A DNA stretch of 64,000 nt from Pelodera strongyloides (taxonomy: Eukaryota; Nematoda; Chromadorea; Rhabditida; Rhabditidae). The notes below the pieces were generated by a model. That model had not been told where the DNA came from and did not search any database. It saw nothing but the letters and a program-made list of their open reading frames with translations. Both the position numbers and the translations under genes were made by a program. This document shows, in pieces, positions 53,899 through 64,000 of this stretch; position 1 is the first letter of the stretch, and each line of letters opens with the position of its first letter. The stretch covers positions 1-64,000 of the forward strand of contig JAANDG010000249.1 of the NCBI GenBank assembly GCA_036852015.1. Reading direction: 5' to 3'.

Positions 53899-54182
53899 GT
53901 GAAACTCCGCATCATCGCCGCGCACAAAAACAGGGTGCGCCAGCGGGACGCGGCGCACCGCTCGTAGGGTGCGCAGCGGGGGGCCGGGGTTGCGCTAACA
54001 CCACCTGGCGCACCCGTGGCGCTAGTGTGGCGTACCACTGGTGCACTTGTGGCGCACCTGCCGCGCCTACCCTAAATTATGCACCGCAGGTGCGCCAAGT
54101 GAGATAGACCACCACTGGCGCACTCTAGTGGGAGTGCGCCGCACACCAGCGGCGGACCCTTATTTTGTGCGCGGAGTTTCAC
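53899..54182. mobile_element. Family G GC-rich inverted-repeat element
   Basis: The ends GTGAAACTCCGC and GCGGAGTTTCAC, plus the inner CGCGCACAAAA and TTTTGTGCGCG, bound 284 bp. Inside, about ten variants of GGTGCGCC/GTGGCGCAC are spaced irregularly on both strands, giving several possible folds. It is much more GC-rich than its surroundings. No coding role is supported. Confidence 0.8.
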
Positions 54183-55105
54183 CAGTGTAGACAAAGCAAC
54201 ATTAAAATTTCCCTAAGTGTCGAGATTTATAAACATTCAAGTCGTGGATGGTCAACATATTTCACTGTGACAATCGGCTTACAACTACTAAACATTAACC
54301 TCTTATGTCCCAGCCACACACAAAGATGATCTGGCTCAGCAGAAGAAATAAAGGTTTATTTACACGGACAAATACAACTGGAGAGAGAATCTTAATAGAA
54401 GTAACTAGCGATACATCTTGGCTAGTTCGTGGACTTAAACCATGGAATAGGGTTCCACGACTACCTCTGTGTACACTTTCTTTCTACTTCTCACGCTCAA
54501 TTGGGTTATCTAGAACTTACAACTCAATAATTTAAAGATCTTCATGTACGAGCAATCGATATGATGAAAAACTGTAGAATCTTGATCCTTAAACATTTTA
54601 AAGTTTAAACACGATTAAACTACTGTATAAATCACATGCTTCTGAAAGGGAATGCCTTAATACATGCAAAGCGGCAACAAATTCACGATGTTGTTAGTTT
54701 GAACAAGTAATCAATGATACTCCCTTAATTATGGGCCAATTATAGCGACCTAATTAGTCATGCAAATTTCAAAGCGACGAATAAAACCAACTAGTACCTA
54801 CAAAAAGTAATTTGAAAGTTAATCACAAATATCTAAATTCAGAAGCAAACACCAAACTATAAGAACAGTGAATGGACAAACAAAACTCAACTAACACTAA
54901 AACATAAAAAGGTTCAAACCAAAAAAAAAAAAATACAATCACAGACAAATTTATGGAAAGAACAAAGACATTTTTCGGCAAGTATTTTGTGGGTCATGCG
55001 AATGTGAGTGCTAAATCTAAACAAAATTATTCACTAATAAAGAAATTAATACTGACTTCAGGTAAAAATCTTAATAATTAAAATAAACACTTTGTGTTAA
55101 ATTAG
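54183..55105. other. Spacer behind FAM135
   Basis: AT-rich, with no exon supported. The + strand frame at 54305-54535 has no motif and I take it as chance. Confidence 0.5.
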
Positions 55106-55288
55106 TTAAAGCGAAATACCTGCCGGTTTTTGAAACACATCGAGTAGACCAGCATTCTTATGCAGCGTATGCACATGAACAAACTTAGAATAAAAAAAAT
55201 CGAGCTAAATTCGAGCAAATTACCATAAATACTTAAGGGTTCAGTTGTCCACGGATGTGTTTCAAAAACCGGTCGGTATTTCGCTTGA
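55106..55288. mobile_element. Family A TTAA element
   Basis: 183 bp. It runs from TTAAAGCGAAATACCTGCC to CGGTCGGTATTTCGCTTGA, the right TTAA having drifted to TTGA. It lies in the region downstream of the FAM135 stop codon. Confidence 0.88.
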
Positions 55289-55776
55289 AACACGAGGAAT
55301 CACAATTATCACATGGAATGCTGAAGGGTAGATTAAACGAATAAATAAATAAATAGACGAATAAAGCTGTTAATATATCGATAAATGCACGGGAGTTAGA
55401 GTTGAACATGTTATGTGCAATAAATACGTGATTGCTGGTGCACAAAGGTTAATAATTATAATACATTAAAAAGAGGCAGTTATTCTCACCAAAATTGATA
55501 TTAACATAGACAAAGAAAGAAAAGAGCAGCCGGCTAATAGCGATAAAAAAAAGCACTCTTGCCTAAAAAAAACCACTCACTCCTTTGCTCATGATCAACT
55601 TAAAAAGGGTGGTGCGGTTAAAAAAATGGCTATTTAACAAAGTTCACTCCTTCACTTCCATTCCTTCTAAAATGTATAGAAATGAAAACATGCAACGAAC
55701 TCGCCTTTCCATACTTCGCTCCAAAAAAAGTACAAAAGTAATCGTCGCGAAACGAGAGGTTTCTACATCCTACATC

Positions 55777-58700
55777 CTAGACAAAGTACCGTAAGACAGA
55801 CACCGAGAGAAGCTTCTCAATAAAGAGGTCGTCATCGACGGCAGCAGTGTGCGCTGTAATGAAACAATTCACATTCATATTCTACAAGCTCAAATGAACC
55901 TGATCAGTTACAATCCCTGCTCTCCCTGTTAGATAAACATAACCTCAGACTATCATGAAAGAGACTATTTCCTAAAAATTCAAATAGGTACATACAAGCT
56001 ACGTAGCGCGCATTGAAATAAACAAACTAAGGCGCGAAAACAGCCAGAAAATCAATAAATCAATAAAATAATGATCCTCACCAGCTCTTCCCGTCAATCG
56101 ATGTGTGCGGCCAATTGCAGTCAAATTATGGAATACCGTATACCGGACAAGTATCGTATTCTTCGGACTTCCCAGGATATCGTCACGTATGTTGGCCAAC
56201 ATCTCGCGGTAGGCGGTGCCCAACGCTGAAGGGTCCTTCTGGGAAGCCTGCAATTAAAATATGAAATTAAGCCGGAAATCACGAATCACCCATAAATAAT
56301 CGTCCGACAAGTTCCATATTCCATGAAAGCTTACAAATCTACATGTTTCACAGACTGTATCTAACCAGAGTTGTTGAACCAGAGTTGTTAAGCACGTAGT
56401 TTTGTTTACGACAGAACACGAAAACTGACGCGAGACATATTGAGATGTTTAGCACCTAAGTCTAATAGCACCTAAGTCTAATTCCAAACTCGTAATGATC
56501 AAAAAGCTACAACTTAAATAACTGCTTACCTTGCAGGGTTCAAGAAGCGCCGAATGCAAAGGGACATATACATCGCCCGGCACTCCAACCACCAACACAT
56601 TCTTAAAGTTGGAGAAGGCCTGCAATGAAGATATCAATGGATTAAGAAGAGCTCTCAAAAAACGATGAAATTCTGAATCAACAAAAACATCCACTGCCAC
56701 AACAAGAATGGACTACGTATGTATGAAACACAACGTCACAATCGAATATCATCTAATTTCATGTTGATAATTCAGATCACTTACCCCATTTTTCGAAAGA
56801 CTATACAATAGGGAATCCGAAAAGTTCATTCCATCGCGTAGAGACAGCTGCTCGATTGATCTGGAAGCAAGGTACAAGAAATTAAACATATCTTGATCTG
56901 CAATCATTCAGATAATAGCGCAACCGCAGACCTAAGAGGACCAACGGTAGACCACGAGTCTATAATATAACCATATTATAGACTCGCAATCTGCACTTTC
57001 TCCATAAAACCAATTTCATTCAGAGAATGTTCAAAGTGGTCAAAGCAGGGTCAACCTCAACCCCCAGACGAATTACCTAATGTCTCGCTTCAATATCAAT
57101 CAAACAAGTCCCTACCTGCTCTTTTTCCACCACTGTACCAGGGCGACTCCCCAAGTCGAGACTCTTGCTCCATAGGGCAGTCCCAAATGAGGCGAGTTGA
57201 GGGTGAGCAGTGTGTGCGTCTTGGCGCGCAACCAATCCGCATCCGGCCGACCGACAGCCGCGCGCACGATGATCCCGCCCAGAGAGTGGGCGATGAAACT
57301 GGAAGAATTATAACTGTATAACCCGCCGCGAGGCCGCTTATTAAAAATCGCTGTGGTAATACCAAAAACTCGAAATAATGCAACAATAACCATAGGTTAT
57401 AAACAAACTCTACATTTCGTTATTTCCCACTATAATTCAACAAGGCCGTACCTGATTCTAGTCGGTGGGCGTGCCATATTGGCCACATATTCAGCCACCT
57501 CTTCTAGTAGATTCTCTCCCATTCTCTCGACGTCTGACCATGTATCATAGACATTCGACTCGCTCATCAGGAACAGCATTGACGACTTGGGAAGATTGGC
57601 ACGTAAGAAGTTACGATAGGGGATCAGATCGTATGATCCACCTAGAATTGTTATAACATACAGTTGTTCGTACACAAAGGTCATTATTTTTCAAGCAATT
57701 TCCTAGGAACTGGTTACCGTGTCCGGCGTTTTTTAATGCATTAATTTCGTGTGGCCGCAGTGTAGCCAACAGTCATATCAGAAAGAAAACTCCGCTATTC
57801 GCCCAATGAATGGTCACACGGTAGTACAAGTGCAATACACGTATTCCCTCAAAAGGAGCGAAACAAACACCCAAATTCACCTTCGAGTCCGTGAACAAAT
57901 ACGATGAGGTGTGGAGTGCCTGAGAATAGATTCGACCGGTCCGAGCTCCGCCGAACATCAATCAGGGAAGCAGGCCGGAGGGAGGAGGAGGCCATCTCAC
58001 TGGAATAGAAAAATGAACAAATGAGTGTCAACGCTTGACCACCAAACCTCTGCAACCCATGCTTGAATGACACTGTCCGGCTAGCCACTGAGTCTTAAGC
58101 TTACAATCATCATTGAATACAATGACAATGAATTAACTGTAGGCAGTCTAATAGGGCAAGAAGGGACAGGGACATATTATAACTCGTTAGCAAACACAAC
58201 GAGGCATCTTAAATTAGACTCTCTCTTTCTCGCTACCTGTACAAACATCCATCGTAATTGTTCTCGACAGCCAATCGTGTCTTCAGAAGCTGTCTTTCCT
58301 TCACAAAATCCACCAAACGAGCGATCGACTCGGGATTTGCCTCCGAAAAGGGGAACGCTGTGCTGATCGCTGCAACATTATAGTAATCAGAAAACATAGG
58401 AGACTTAAAACACAACATCTTTCGCCTGAAGAAGGACACAGCGGGTTTCACCCAGTGAGTTCTACATGGCCACAAAGCGAGCAACCAGCCACCCGTACGA
58501 TCCCTTTAAAATTTTAAAACACACCATGTTGCTTCTGGGCGCCAACGAGTTTACAACTTTTTTAGAGTAATGCAGTAATGCTATCATTTCGTGCCACTCA
58601 TAGTTTAGTGCCGTCAAAAAACGCAACAGAACCAACCCGGATTAAGTGCAGTTGGTGAAGTCAGGTCATTATTATCCCGAGGAGATGCTTCGGCTGAAAT

Positions 58701-61700
58701 GATACCACAGGCTTAAAGGGTTCAGTTCATTTTTGAAGCAGGCTGGCCTTTAAACTTCCCGGAGGCCAATTTTGTCGGCATACCACAGGATGTATTAGAT
58801 TATTACAGACCGAGCTAAAGTCTCATCAGATACGTGAAAGGGAAAAATTATGCCAAAAGTATTCATATTTCAGAAGGGGTCTAAGGTACACTGATCCGAA
58901 GATAGCAATAAATTATTAAAATATTCACATAATCAACTGAGACTAACAGAATAAAGAATAGAGAAAACTTACATAAAGGTGTTCCCATTGCCGTCTGCTC
59001 GCCCGAATTATTCACCGAACTTGGTTCACTGATCGATTTCGTTCCATTGAGGGTATTCCTCCGTACCAGCAATTTCCGCTTGCCTTCCTTGCTTTTGTTG
59101 CGGAAGCGGAAACTGAAATGTACTTTTATTACGATTACGACAAAACATTGCGTGAGCCAAAAATGTGGTTTTGCGGATCTGGTATAGAACCCCCGCGTTG
59201 ATGCATCGCTCAAACAGCGATATAATGGTTATAATTACAGCACATTCGGTGCGTGAGCTATCTAAACAAACTACCTACTTTACAGTAAGGAAAGCCTACT
59301 ACAACAACTAAATACATTAAACCATTACAATACAGCATTGGTGCCAATGACCTTGAAGATAGTTAGAAAGTTAGTACTGTTCTTTTCACAGGATGGAATC
59401 GCAAATTAGCAAACGGCAAGGGGCAAAAAACACAAATCCCACCTTGCCAGCTTCTCTCTTGCCGTTTTTGCGGGCGACCGTTGGGACCGCTCGCTCATTG
59501 CGGCAACCTGCGAAGTCGTAACGTTCCGGTTCTGAAGCAAAGTCACATAAATTAACTCTCTTGTCTTCTTGGCTCAGAAGCTGTGGTGTGCGATTTCTTG
59601 TCACACATCGCGGAACAAAGAACAAGGGTTGTATCGGTTGAACCGTTCAGATACATCAATCCGGCGTTTAAACAAGGATGCTATGAGTGCTATGACAGGA
59701 GTTAGGGTAGATTGTAGAAACAGTCATATTAAGGCGAAATACCGGCAGGTTTTTGAAACGCATTGTGGACAACTGAATTCTTACGTATTTACTCGAATTT
59801 AGCTCGGTTTTTTTATTCTAATTTATAGCCCTTTGCATAAGTTGCATAAGAATGCCGGTGTGCTCGATGTGTTTCAAAAACCGGCCGGTATTTCGCTTTA
59901 AAAGGAGAAAGTGATGGGCATAGGCTAACAACGAAAGAATTCAATAAAGCGAGATAAAGACAACTAACGTGATCAGATCTGGACGACATGCTTCCAGATG
60001 GTGATCCGGGAGGCAAAAAGCGTTCCTCGAAGATTATCGGCCTGAAAGAAAAATAAAGTTCCAAAAGTATCAAGAACAGAGTCCGTATTCGCCAACACGC
60101 AGGGAGCCCTCCCTGTCATCCACAGGGAGCTAAAGAGTGCGACAGCAGAAGAGATTCAAAACATTCGTGAATCTAGGGAGGGCTCCCTGTGTGTTGGTGA
60201 ATACGGCCTCAGGTTTCCAATTGGTTAACAACCGTGAAGGTGAAGGTACAGTTAAAGGATTGAATCTAGGACTGTCCTCCGGGCTCTGGATTCGACACAA
60301 TTTATGTCGAATCTAGAGCCCGGAGGAGATTAAACACTCTACATATGTATGTGATGTGATGCCGCTCCATGTGAAGGGATATCGATATTATAAAGCTGTG
60401 TAGAGCTAGTAATCCCAATCAAGACAAAAGGTTTTGTACGATTTATTGCCAATGTGTATGTGTGAAGAAAGTGTTATATACTATAAAATTAAAATAAATA
60501 AAAACTCACACAGCATCCGGTGGCGAATCAGTAGATGGACAAAATATCTGATGTCTTCCCAAAGAAGCCAAATATCCACTGTTGCGGACCGACGTGAACA
60601 TCGACGCGTAGGGATTTTGAGAATCTGAAAAAACGATCAGAATCTTATCTTTTTGTATTTTTTTTTGATAAACAATGACCCAATCATCCTAATCAATTGC
60701 AACAATTCGTTTAAGGTAATAATAAAAGAACCTAACCATTTAAAAGATCCGAATTCGGCCGCTCGAGGAAGAAAAAGGCTTCTCCAAGTTGTTTCCATCG
60801 CCAGTCATCAAAGTCTTTCGACATTCGAGCCATAAGCGCTGGAAGGGAAAACGGATAAATATAATAACAGTCGGCATAACTTTCCTTGGACAAACTGTCC
60901 GAACCAAACTCTTTTTAGAATACATAAATACACACCGCAAAGACCAAATCACTTTCAATGCATAATCTAGCACATAACACGTTACCAATAACTATCAGAC
61001 ATAATTTCAAGCACTAAATTACTAACAAATAACAAATCTCATACTCATAACTGAAACTGACCATTACATCGGGAGAAGAGTTGCAAAAACTGTGTGTGTA
61101 CGGTGTTCAGCCGTGCACTCAAGCGTACAGCGTCGTCTTCAATCTTAGAATATGGATCGGTGGAAGTGACAAGTTGTGCAGCCAATGAGTCCTCCTCCTC
61201 TTGCGGATCTGTGACTTCTAAACGACAAATATTAAAGAAAGGGGGATTATTAACTGAAATATCAACTAGAACTACTGCAGTGCGTTCAGTAAGTAAAGGA
61301 ACACCCAAAAATTTTCGTTTTCGGCTCAAAAATCTAAGTGATTCTTCAAATAAGCTGCACCATTGGATTCAGCGTAAAAAATGGACCTTGTTTTGTAAAA
61401 TTTAGAAAAAAATATTCAGAATGTCGTCAGAAGCAATCGTCGACTGAAAAACGGGTTTTTGCAACTGTTACTTAAGTAAAGGAACACCCTTGGAAATTAA
61501 CATTTATTTAAGAATTAAAAGTGGTAAGGAGCTTTTTTGCATAAATTAGTTATCGATAGGTCCTCCTCAACCTGCATCGAGGTCAAATTCTCAGTGGCGC
61601 TTCGAGGACGCGCAATTCTGATGAATTCTGACGTCGCCTGTTCTTCAAGGCATGGAGCTCCTGGAAGACCGTCGGAAAAGTGCGATTTTGTGCGCAGTTT

Positions 61701-64000
61701 TCACACAAACGCCCCAAAATTGTTTTCGAATGGATTCACATCTGGAAAACATGCCGCATGCTCCATGCATGCTCCAGATGATTTGTCTTCAAAAATTCTG
61801 AAGATCTCTGACGTTCATGAACGCACTTAAATTCTGAATAACAATTTCCGACAGTTAAAAACCCTGCGTAAACGCTGTCAAGGACTTTCTGAGTATTGGC
61901 AGTGTTCATCCGCGTTCTAGAAACTTCTGATGAACGTGACGTTAGCGTTCTCCCAGCGTCCCAGGCATTGCAGCGATGCAAGAAGCCTCATCGTGGTGCT
62001 CCAAATCATGCCCTCGGATGAAAGAAACTTCGAATTGAATGTGCCGCATAATAAGAAAAATTCCGATGAGGTCATGACAGTTGTGTGCAGTTCTTCGACA
62101 GACGCAGGTGCTGGAGATGGATCTTTGATGGTTTGGAGCCGATCCACGCAAACGTCACGTTCATCAGGAGTTTCCACGCACGCGCATGAACATCGCCAAC
62201 ACTCAGAATCTTCTCGACAGCGTTTACGAAGGATTTTCAGCTGTCGGAAATTGTTATTCAGAATTTAAAAGCGTCAATAAACGTCAGAGATCTTCAGAAT
62301 TTTTGAAGACAAATCATCTGGAGCACGCGTGGAGTGTTTCGACATGTTTTCCAGATGTGAATCCATTCGAGAACCATTTTGGGGCGTTTGTGTGAAAACT
62401 GCGCACTAAATCGCACTTTTCCGACGGTCTTCCAGGAGCTCCATGCCTTGAAGAACAGGCGACGTCAGAATTCATCAGAATTGCGCGTCCTCGAAGCGCC
62501 ACTGAGAATTTGACCTCGATGCATTTTGAGGAGGACCTATCGATAACTAATTTATGCAAAAAAGCTCCTTACCACTTTTAATTCTTAAATAAATGTTAAT
62601 TTCCAAGGGTGTTCCTTTACTTAAGTAACAGTTGCAAAAACCCGTTTTTCAGTCGACGATTGCTTCTGACGACATTCTGAATATTTTTTTCTGAATTTTG
62701 CAAAACAGGGTCCATTTTTCACGCTGAATCCAATGGTGCAGCTTATTTGAAGAATCACTTAGATTTTTGAGCCGAAAACGAAAATTTTTGGGTGTTCCTT
62801 TACTTACTGAACGCACTGTGGTAACAAGTCAGCTACCAATTATTGTGGAGGACATATACATTCTTTACAAAGCAAGTCGGTAAAGGGAAAACGGATACAG
62901 AGACATAAAAGGCAGTCAGATTTAAACAAGAGATAACTCACGCAACCGTGAAACTTACTTAAGCTTACACTTGTATGTACAACGTAAGCTTACTCAAGCT
63001 GATACTCGTATGTGTAACGTAAACTTACTCAAACTGACACTTGTATGTACAAGTTTCGCATTCGTCGTGATGAATACTTCCAGTGATCTTATCGATCGAA
63101 GAAGTGCTCGACACATTGAACGATGGAACTCGTGCACTTTTGGACTCGGCGGCTGCAATTAATGAACATATTAAAGCGGAATACCGGCCGATTTTTGAAA
63201 CATATCGAGTACACGCATTTGCATGCTCTTATGCAGCGCATGCAAATGACCATAAATAAGAATAAAAAATCGAGCACACTAGAATAAATATGTAAGAATT
63301 CAGTTTTCCAAGACGCGTTTCAAAAACCGGCCGGTATTTCGCTTTAAATATAGTGTACTTCTTTGTGAAGCACCGTTTGCTATTCAAATATAACTGATGT
63401 ATTCTAGTCCTATTCAGACCCGGTGAGCATAAATACCAAACAAATAATGGCAAATCCGATATGATACGTTATACGTGTTGATTGTCAAAAAATATAACCT
63501 CCGTTATTTTGTCATTGGTATTATTAGTTGCTTAACATATCGCCGTGTTTCAAGGAATTCATTTAACAAACGTGCCATTAGTTATACAGTGAGACAGTTT
63601 CAACCGTCACTATTTCGGCGTCGGATAAGCGATTACTGGGGTTTCCAAGTATGCCGAAAATTTATCGTATCTTGGAAATACACGAGAATATTTTTTTAAT
63701 ATATATATGCAGGTTTCGTGCAGAGATACGGTAGTATTGACAGAATCACACCGGTTTTTTGGCATACTTGGAAGGAAGCCCCATAAAAGAAAAAACGACT
63801 GATCAAGCATTAAAGATGACTGAATAGACCGAAACGGCTATACTATAGTGAGATTAACATTGAGTTCCAAAAAGTCTAACCGGATCCGGAGGGCTCTTCT
63901 TCCTACGGACCAACATCGAAACGAGAGATGAGTAGACACCAATTGTGACTGCAGAAAACGCGAAGAACTCGAAAAACAGGGGCCTGAAGCAGTGTAGACG
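55777..64000 (-). CDS. FAM135: FAM135-like putative serine hydrolase, 5' end beyond the window
   Basis: A minus-strand gene running from the right edge to the stop at 55777. A hydrophobic exon at 64000-63860 reads FEFFAFSAVTIGVYSSLVSM. Ser-rich and acidic linker exons follow near 63.1, 61.2, 60.8, 60.6 and 60.0 kb. The alpha/beta-hydrolase part has HLIVFVHGLEG (57.9 kb), SNVYDTWSDVERMGENLLEE (57.55 kb), FIAHSLGGIIVRAAVGRP (57.28 kb; nucleophile G-H-S-L-G motif, here AHSLGG) and LNSPHLGLPYGARVSTWGVA (57.2 kb). It ends with NVLVVGVPGDVYVPLHSALL (56.6 kb), FHNLTAIGRTHRLTGRA (56.1 kb) and LFIEKLLSVSVLRYFV. The order matches FAM135A/B (FVGHSLGNLIIRS.., GPHLGTLY.., YVPYHSARIE). The family is predicted to be lipase-like; its substrate is not known to me. 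The last two exons join exactly (GCT G|CG CAC). Confidence 0.9.
56955..56986. repeat. Perfect 14-bp-arm hairpin in FAM135 intron
   Basis: CGAGTCTATAATAT and ATATTATAGACTCG pair around a 4-nt loop. They lie between two hydrolase-domain exons. Confidence 0.8.
59729..59901. mobile_element. Family A TTAA element in FAM135 intron
   Basis: 173 bp, from TTAAGGCGAAATACCGGCAG to CGGCCGGTATTTCGCTTTAA. It carries TTTGCATAAGTTGCATAAG inside. Confidence 0.88.
60079..60210. mobile_element. Family C inverted-repeat element, copy 3
   Basis: It runs from GTCCGTATTCGCCAACACGC to GTGTTGGTGAATACGGCCTC, about 132 bp, with AGGGAGCCCTCCCTG and AGGGAGGGCTCCCTG arms. It lies in a FAM135 intron. Confidence 0.85.
60277..60326. 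repeat. Hairpin with 21-bp arms
   Basis: CTCCGGGCTCTGGATTCGAC pairs with GTCGAATCTAGAGCCCGGAG around a short loop, with one mismatch. The phrase GAATCTAGGACTGT just before it also occurs at 5437, next to a family B copy. Confidence 0.8.
61275..62821. mobile_element. Foldback Tc1/mariner-like element with IR/DR ends
   Basis: Bounded by TA at 61273-61274 and 62822-62823. The arms, about 660 bp each, are inverted copies of one another from GCAGTGCGTTCAGTAAG / CTTACTGAACGCACTG inward. Each arm holds two direct repeats of AAGTAAAGGAACACCC: outer near 61290 and 62795, inner near 61475 and 62615. Both arms carry the same 3' transposase piece in opposite orientation (HLEHAWS..; on + PDVNPFENHFGAF, the DLNPIEN-type DDE motif). 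The centre has + strand SDERNFELNV and GSLMVWS, like the Tc1 SDE..F and GSVMVWG blocks. It is frameshifted and lacks a complete transposase, so it is non-autonomous. It lies in a FAM135 intron. Confidence 0.85.
61930..62395 (+). pseudogene. Decayed Tc1/mariner transposase fragment
   Basis: The + strand pieces SDERNFELNVPHNKKN, GAGDGSLMVWS, FLKTNHLEHAWS and PDVNPFENHFGAF follow the order of Tc1-type transposase C-terminal halves (SDE..F, MVWG, ..PD.NPIENLWG). They lie in more than one frame (61930-62268 and 62186-62395), so the gene is broken. The N-terminal DNA-binding region is missing. The C-terminal part is repeated inverted on the left arm (61736-61981, minus strand). Confidence 0.75.
63171..63347. 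mobile_element. Family A TTAA element in FAM135 intron
   Basis: 177 bp, from TTAAAGCGGAATACCGGCCG to CGGCCGGTATTTCGCTTTAA, with GCATGCAAATGACC inside. Confidence 0.9.
63631..63787. mobile_element. Family E inverted-repeat element, copy 2
   Basis: The ends are TGGGGTTTCCAAGTATGCCG and GGCATACTTGGAAGGAAGCCC. The inner TAGTATTGACAGAATCACAC is the inverse of the phrase in the copy at 17.05 kb, so the two copies are in opposite orientation. It lies in a FAM135 intron. A short fragment of the same end occurs near 26137-26175. Confidence 0.75.

Noticed and set aside
53856..54107. + strand open frame rich in Gly, Ala and Cys
   Set aside because: It lies inside the GC-rich family G element, and its composition follows the GTGGCGCAC repeats rather than codon structure.
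55102..55293. Recurrent peptide KYRPVFETH/KNRPVFRF in many frames as a conserved protein motif
   Set aside because: It is simply the translation of the family A terminal repeat and appears in introns and spacers without any gene context.

Overview
The window is nuclear DNA of an invertebrate-type animal. Every recognisable gene is split by short GT-AG introns, exon phases join cleanly, and the gene set (CABLES, CARMIL, FAM135, antizyme, CDC27/APC3, DNAJC8, an SR splicing factor) is metazoan. Seven recognisable genes, plus several partial ones, in 64 kb means a compact genome. I cannot name the species. Most long open frames are chance frames in introns and spacers; the real genes had to be assembled from exons.

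Layout, left to right. 1-2016: no gene seen. 2017-3439 (-): C-terminal exons of a single-pass membrane protein with a Cys-rich ectodomain. 5294-7864 (-): complete DNAJC8-like spliceosome-associated J protein in seven exons. 8749-15702 (-): CABLES-like protein with a C-terminal cyclin fold. 17232-21540 (-): SR-type splicing factor. 23553-32462 (-): CARMIL, with PH-like N-terminus, leucine-rich repeats and capping-protein-interaction motif. 33480-33789 (-): two phase-matched exons of an unidentified protein. 34897-41065 (-): CDC27/APC3. 42640-44215 (+): weak spliced candidate. 44771-44915 (-) and 47647-47985 (-): terminal exons of unidentified genes. 49174-50423 (+): ornithine decarboxylase antizyme with a programmed +1 frameshift. 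55777-64000 (-): FAM135-like serine hydrolase, running off the right edge.

The introns and spacers are heavily colonised by short non-autonomous inverted-repeat elements. I separate several families: A, 165-185 bp with TTAA ends (at least six full copies); B, about 130 bp beginning GAGGCCATATTCACC; C and D, about 135 bp with related ends; E, GGGTTTCCAAGTAT; F, a 590-bp TTAA palindrome with a poly(A) tract; G, a GC-rich 284-bp element. There is also a nested cluster of ACGTAGAATCCAATGG elements at 45.2-46.8 kb. A 1.55-kb foldback Tc1/mariner-like element with two internal direct repeats per arm sits in a FAM135 intron.

The genes do not form one pathway. They cover splicing (DNAJC8, SR factor), cell-cycle control (CDC27, CABLES), actin regulation (CARMIL) and polyamine homeostasis (antizyme). 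The firmest unusual biology is the antizyme frameshift site; the most unexplained structure is the set of TTAA palindromes and the nested repeat cluster.
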